A DNA stretch of 64,000 nt, taken from the NCBI GenBank assembly GCA_021771815.1, contig JAETOE010000016.1:19887-83886 (forward strand), written 5' to 3'. This document shows positions 60,767-64,000 of the stretch, piece after piece. The stretch comes from Roseburia hominis. Its GTDB lineage: Bacteria; Bacillota; Clostridia; Lachnospirales; Lachnospiraceae. The translations under genes and the position numbers were made by a program. The notes below the pieces were generated by a model, which had not been told where the DNA came from, ran no database searches, and saw only the letters and a list, made by a program, of their open reading frames with translations. How positions within the stretch are numbered: the first letter of the stretch is position 1; every line of letters begins with the position of its first letter.

Positions 60767-61861
60767 ATGATTTCAAACCATAAGATTCAAACAGCGCTTG
60801 AGGAGATCAAGGAGATTTCCAGAATTGATCTGGCACTTTATACGGAGAAAGGAAAGCCTGTGGCGGCGACCTTTGAACCGGAGGGGGATATGGAGTATGC
60901 TGTGACTTCGTTCGCGGAGTCCATGGCGGAGAGCCAGATGCTTTCCGGCTGTCATTTTTTCAAGGTGTTCGTAGAGGACGAACTGGAATACGTCCTTTTG
61001 ACAAGTTCGGCAGTGGAGGACGCCTATATGGTCGGCAGACTGGCAGTGTGCCAGATCAGAACGCTTGTGTCCGCTTATATGGAGCAGTTCGACCGCAATA
61101 ATTTCATGCAGAATATACTGCTCGGAAATATGCTTGTCGTCGATATGTACAACAAAGCGCAGAAGCTTCACATCGAGCAGGCGGAGCGCGTGGTGTATGT
61201 GATCGAGCTGGAGGGGAAAAAGGATTCGGCGTCGATTGAGCTCGTGAAGAATCTGTTCGTTACCAAGGCAAAGGATTTCGTCACGGAGGTGGACGAGCAG
61301 AGTATCGTTCTGGTCAAAGATACGAGGGGGCTTAAGGAGGATGAAGAGCTTGACGCGCTTGCGTCCATGATCGCGGACAATATGCACACAGAGGCGATGG
61401 TGCGTGTGCGCGTCGGCTACGGGAACCGTGTGAACAATCTGCAGGATATTGCGAGGTCTTATCAGGAAGCGAAGATGGCGCTCGAGGTCGGAAAGATTTT
61501 CTACGCAGAAAAGGAGACGATCGCATACCGTTATCTTGGAATCGGGCGTCTTATTTATCAGCTTCCGATGTCTTTGTGCGAGATGTTCATCCATGAGGTG
61601 TTCGGGGAAGAAGTGCCGGACGTCTTTAATGAGGAGACAACAACGACGATCCAGAAGTTCTTTGAGAATAATCTGAATATCTCGGAGACGGCGAGACAGT
61701 TGTTCGTGCACAGAAATACGCTGGTGTACCGCCTGGAGCGCCTCGAGAAGGTCATCGGACTGGATATCCGTAAATTTGACGATGCCATGACATTTAAGAT
61801 CGCGATGATGGTCATTTCCCATATGGAATATGTAAAAAGCAGTGAAAATGCAGTGAAATAA
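60767..61861 (+). CDS. CdaR/PucR family transcriptional regulator
   Basis: A 364-residue regulator with a helical N-terminal sensory part, a middle GGDEF-like region (residues about 130–265) and a C-terminal PucR-type helix-turn-helix: NNLNISETARQLFVHRNTLV, then YRLERLEKVIGLDIRKFDDAM. Family members respond to sugar acids or purines. It directly follows the multi-sugar ATPase gene (30 bp after the terminator arm), so control of sugar uptake is likely. The first 100 residues lack the usual sugar-diacid motif. Confidence 0.87.
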   Translation: MISNHKIQTALEEIKEISRIDLALYTEKGKPVAATFEPEGDMEYAVTSFAESMAESQMLSGCHFFKVFVEDELEYVLLTSSAVEDAYMVGRLAVCQIRTLVSAYMEQFDRNNFMQNILLGNMLVVDMYNKAQKLHIEQAERVVYVIELEGKKDSASIELVKNLFVTKAKDFVTEVDEQSIVLVKDTRGLKEDEELDALASMIADNMHTEAMVRVRVGYGNRVNNLQDIARSYQEAKMALEVGKIFYAEKETIAYRYLGIGRLIYQLPMSLCEMFIHEVFGEEVPDVFNEETTTTIQKFFENNLNISETARQLFVHRNTLVYRLERLEKVIGLDIRKFDDAMTFKIAMMVISHMEYVKSSENAVK

Positions 61862-61912
61862 CTGGTAAAATGTAGGTAAATATGATAAAATAGCACAAAA
61901 TAGGGCATGATT

Positions 61913-61942
61913 TTGACGGCATGACACAGCATTTAGTACGAT
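61913..61942 (+). promoter_or_regulatory. Possible promoter of the hydrogenase-like receptor gene
   Basis: TTGACG (61913–61918), 18-bp spacer, TACGAT (61937–61942). Confidence 0.5.
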
Positions 61943-61963
61943 AAGAAGAGAGGAAATGGATTT

Positions 61964-63901
61964 ATGGCAGGGTTTGTTTTTACCAATGACAAATGCATTG
62001 GATGTAACAGATGTATTTCGGTCTGTCCGGTTCTGACGGCGAATAAGGCTGTTGTTATAGATGATAAAGCGAGAATCGAGGTTGAATCCGAACAATGCAT
62101 TAACTGCGGAGCCTGCTTTGATGCATGCGAGCATGGAGCCAGAGAATATCATGATGATACGGAGAGGTTCTTCGAGGATCTTAGGAGGGGGGAGCGGATT
62201 TCCCTGCTTTTGGCTCCGGCGTTTCTGGCGAATTATCCGGGGGAATACGAGAGTGTGCTTGGCGGATTGAAGGAGCTTGGCGCAAACCGTATCATCAGCG
62301 TCAGTTTTGGCGCGGATATCACGACGTGGGCGTACATCAATTACATTACGAAGAACAATTTTTACGGGGGTATTTCGCAGCCCTGTCCTGCGGTGGTCAA
62401 TTACATAGAGACTTATGTTCCGGGGTTGCTGCCGAAGCTGATGCCGGTGCATTCGCCGATGATGTGTGCGGCGATTTACGCGAAGAAGTATGAGCATATC
62501 ACGGACAAGCTGGCGTTCATCAGTCCGTGTATTGCGAAGAAGAATGAAATCAGCGATCCGAACAACGGCGGATATATTTCTTATAACGTGACGTTCGATC
62601 ATTTGATGAAGTATGTCAGAGCGCATGGAATTAAGGGCAGGAGCGCGAAGGACGAGATCGAGTACGGGCTCGGTTCGATCTACCCGATGCCGGGCGGACT
62701 CAAGGAGAATGTCTACTGGTTCTGCGGCAGCGATATTTTTATCCGACAGATTGAAGGAGAGCGTCATACCTACGAATTTCTTGAGGACTATAAGAAGAGA
62801 GTTGAGGGAGGCAAGGAGCTTCCGTTCATGGTGGACGCTCTGAACTGTGCGCAGGGATGTATTTACGGAACGGGCGTTGAGGAGGAGAAGACGAAGAACG
62901 ACGATATTCTTTACGAGATTCAGAAGATTAAGACGAAGAGCAAGAAGTCGTCAAGGGGACCGTGGGCGATAAATAGTACACCGAAGCAGCGTCTGGCAGC
63001 GTTGAACCGGCAGTTCTCGAAGCTGAATCTGAATGATTTTATACGGCGTTATACGGACAAGTCGGGAGGGCATGAAATTTTAAAGCCCAGTCCGGCAGAG
63101 CTTGACGGTATTTTTACGGGCATGAACAAGACAACGAAAGAACTGCGGGGAATTAACTGCAGCGCCTGCGGTTATCTAACTTGTGCGCATATGGCGACGG
63201 CGATCTTTAACGACTGCAACAATGAGAATTCTTGTATTCACTACATTAAGGATCAGGTGGAGGAGCGCAGCAGACAGGCGCAGAACGCAGCGGAGGAGAG
63301 TGCGCAGGCGAATATTGAGATCCAGCGCCGGAGCGATCTCATTGCGGGTATCGTGGAAGGGCTCAATGCGGATTTCGAGGATCTGGATATGTCCATTCAG
63401 CAGATGGCGACCGGCAATAACAACAATGCACAGGAGAGCACGGCAATCACCGGAGCGATGGCGGACGTCATGGATTTCTGCAGCCAGATGAAGGATTCGT
63501 TTGTCGGTATCTCGGATATGCTCGACAAACTCGAGAGCAACAACAACGATATCACAAGCATCGCGAACCAGACGAATCTGCTGTCCTTAAATGCTTCGAT
63601 TGAAGCGGCGCGTGCAGGGCAGGCGGGAAGAGGCTTTGCCGTTGTTGCGGAGGAGATCAAGAATCTTTCGGAGAACAGCCGTGAGGCGGCTGTGGACAGC
63701 AATAACAGCAAGGAGGAGATCAGCAAGGCGATCGAGAAGCTGCTCGAGGAGTCGGAGCATCTGGTGGAGATTGTCAATGAGGTCAACGGGCGTATGATGA
63801 CGCTTGCGGCGAGCACGGAGGAGATTGCGGCGTCGACCGATACCGTGCAGGGGCTTTCTTCCGATTTGAAGAGCAAGGCGGCAAGCCTGACGACGATGTA
63901 G
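61964..63901 (+). CDS. Sensory [FeFe]-hydrogenase-like protein fused to a methyl-accepting signalling domain
   Basis: A 645-residue soluble protein. Residues 8–50 hold a two-cluster ferredoxin ([26 protein letters not shown]). A hydrogenase H-domain follows with Cys141 (SQPCPAV), Cys189 (SPCIAKK) and Cys295/Cys299 (LNCAQGC), the four H-cluster ligands; the catalytic TSCCP and EVMAC motifs are altered, as in sensory (group C) forms. Residues about 396–420 add an extra [4Fe-4S] domain ([15 protein letters not shown]). The C-terminal 200 residues are a methyl-accepting hairpin with [20 protein letters not shown]. No membrane helix. Likely a cytoplasmic H2 or redox receptor. Confidence 0.88.
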   Translation: MAGFVFTNDKCIGCNRCISVCPVLTANKAVVIDDKARIEVESEQCINCGACFDACEHGAREYHDDTERFFEDLRRGERISLLLAPAFLANYPGEYESVLGGLKELGANRIISVSFGADITTWAYINYITKNNFYGGISQPCPAVVNYIETYVPGLLPKLMPVHSPMMCAAIYAKKYEHITDKLAFISPCIAKKNEISDPNNGGYISYNVTFDHLMKYVRAHGIKGRSAKDEIEYGLGSIYPMPGGLKENVYWFCGSDIFIRQIEGERHTYEFLEDYKKRVEGGKELPFMVDALNCAQGCIYGTGVEEEKTKNDDILYEIQKIKTKSKKSSRGPWAINSTPKQRLAALNRQFSKLNLNDFIRRYTDKSGGHEILKPSPAELDGIFTGMNKTTKELRGINCSACGYLTCAHMATAIFNDCNNENSCIHYIKDQVEERSRQAQNAAEESAQANIEIQRRSDLIAGIVEGLNADFEDLDMSIQQMATGNNNNAQESTAITGAMADVMDFCSQMKDSFVGISDMLDKLESNNNDITSIANQTNLLSLNASIEAARAGQAGRGFAVVAEEIKNLSENSREAAVDSNNSKEEISKAIEKLLEESEHLVEIVNEVNGRMMTLAASTEEIAASTDTVQGLSSDLKSKAASLTTM

Positions 63902-64000
63902 GAGCGGGTGAGGAAGCAGAATGTGAAGTACTGAACAGATACAAGTTTGGAATAAATGTACGGGAGAGAAGGAGAAGTACAGCGCCTTTCCCCGTATATT
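63902..64000. other. Unassigned right edge
   Basis: No gene, hairpin or promoter could be supported in these 99 bases. AGAGAAGGAGAAG near 63964 could be a ribosome binding site for a gene that starts beyond the window, but no start codon is visible. Confidence 0.4.

Noticed and set aside
60773..62767. Open frame of 664 codons on the minus strand
   Set aside because: It lies across the CdaR-type and hydrogenase-like genes, has low-complexity His/Arg/Leu-rich composition typical of antisense frames and no ribosome site or family motif.

Overview
The window looks like a chromosome segment from an anaerobic gut-type Clostridia, most probably family Lachnospiraceae. Three things point there: the housekeeping gene order (ackA–yceD–rpmF–plsX–acpP–rnc–smc–ftsY and ylxM–ffh–rpsP–khpA–rimM–trmD–rplS–lepB–ylqF–rnhB–ylqG/ylqH-like–yraN), the AGGAGG-type ribosome binding sites, and the sensory [FeFe]-hydrogenase-like protein at the right end. 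No tRNA, rRNA, CRISPR array or intact insertion sequence was seen. No species is claimed.

Layout. 1–3.4 kb: end of a GH3 glycosidase gene, a beta-phosphoglucomutase, a decayed receptor fragment, and an iron-type alcohol dehydrogenase behind a MerR-type promoter with a 19-bp spacer. 3.4–5.1 kb: decayed DNA (aldo/keto reductase pseudogene, tail of a lost Rpn-type gene) and an intact Rpn family nuclease gene. 5.3–11.9 kb: a complete four-gene Wadjet (JetABCD) plasmid-defence operon. 12.1–16.8 kb: ABC exporter, a putative HExxH metallopeptidase and a two-component system. 16.8–18.5 kb: CIRCE-controlled hsp20 and a DnaJ-like gene. 18.5–20.6 kb: tmcAL on the minus strand and an Rpn fragment.

20.7–31.8 kb: acetate kinase, then ribosome, lipid, RNase III, SMC and FtsY genes, and threonine dehydratase. 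31.8–34.1 kb: purine permease, a small membrane protein and a YefM/YoeB-type toxin–antitoxin pair. 34.1–40.1 kb: SRP/ribosome maturation cluster, in which TrmD is fused to an acetyltransferase-like domain. 40.2–43.9 kb: cell-surface module (secreted protein with a sorting-signal-like tail behind a promoter region with an 11-G tract, LCP ligase, class B sortase, signal peptidase). 44–49.4 kb: ylqF, rnhB, FliK-like and FlhB-like genes, yraN and pgeF. 49.5–54.3 kb: a tiny minus-strand membrane peptide, M42 peptidase, a large nested inverted repeat, and a GntR–ABC operon. 54.4–59.4 kb: DUF512 protein, der, plsY, gpsA, dut. 59.6–63.9 kb: multi-sugar ABC ATPase, a CdaR/PucR-type regulator and a soluble hydrogenase-like/chemoreceptor fusion.

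Most of the window is conserved core. The accessory material is concentrated at 2–12 kb and 20 kb, with smaller islands at 33.5–34.1, 40.2–43.3 and 49.5–51.1 kb. The strongest observations are the Wadjet locus with an in-frame 15-bp repeat in jetD, the poly-G tract in the promoter region of the surface protein, the TrmD–GNAT fusion with an unusual insertion, the hydrogenase-like chemoreceptor, and the 50.8–51.0 kb inverted repeat.
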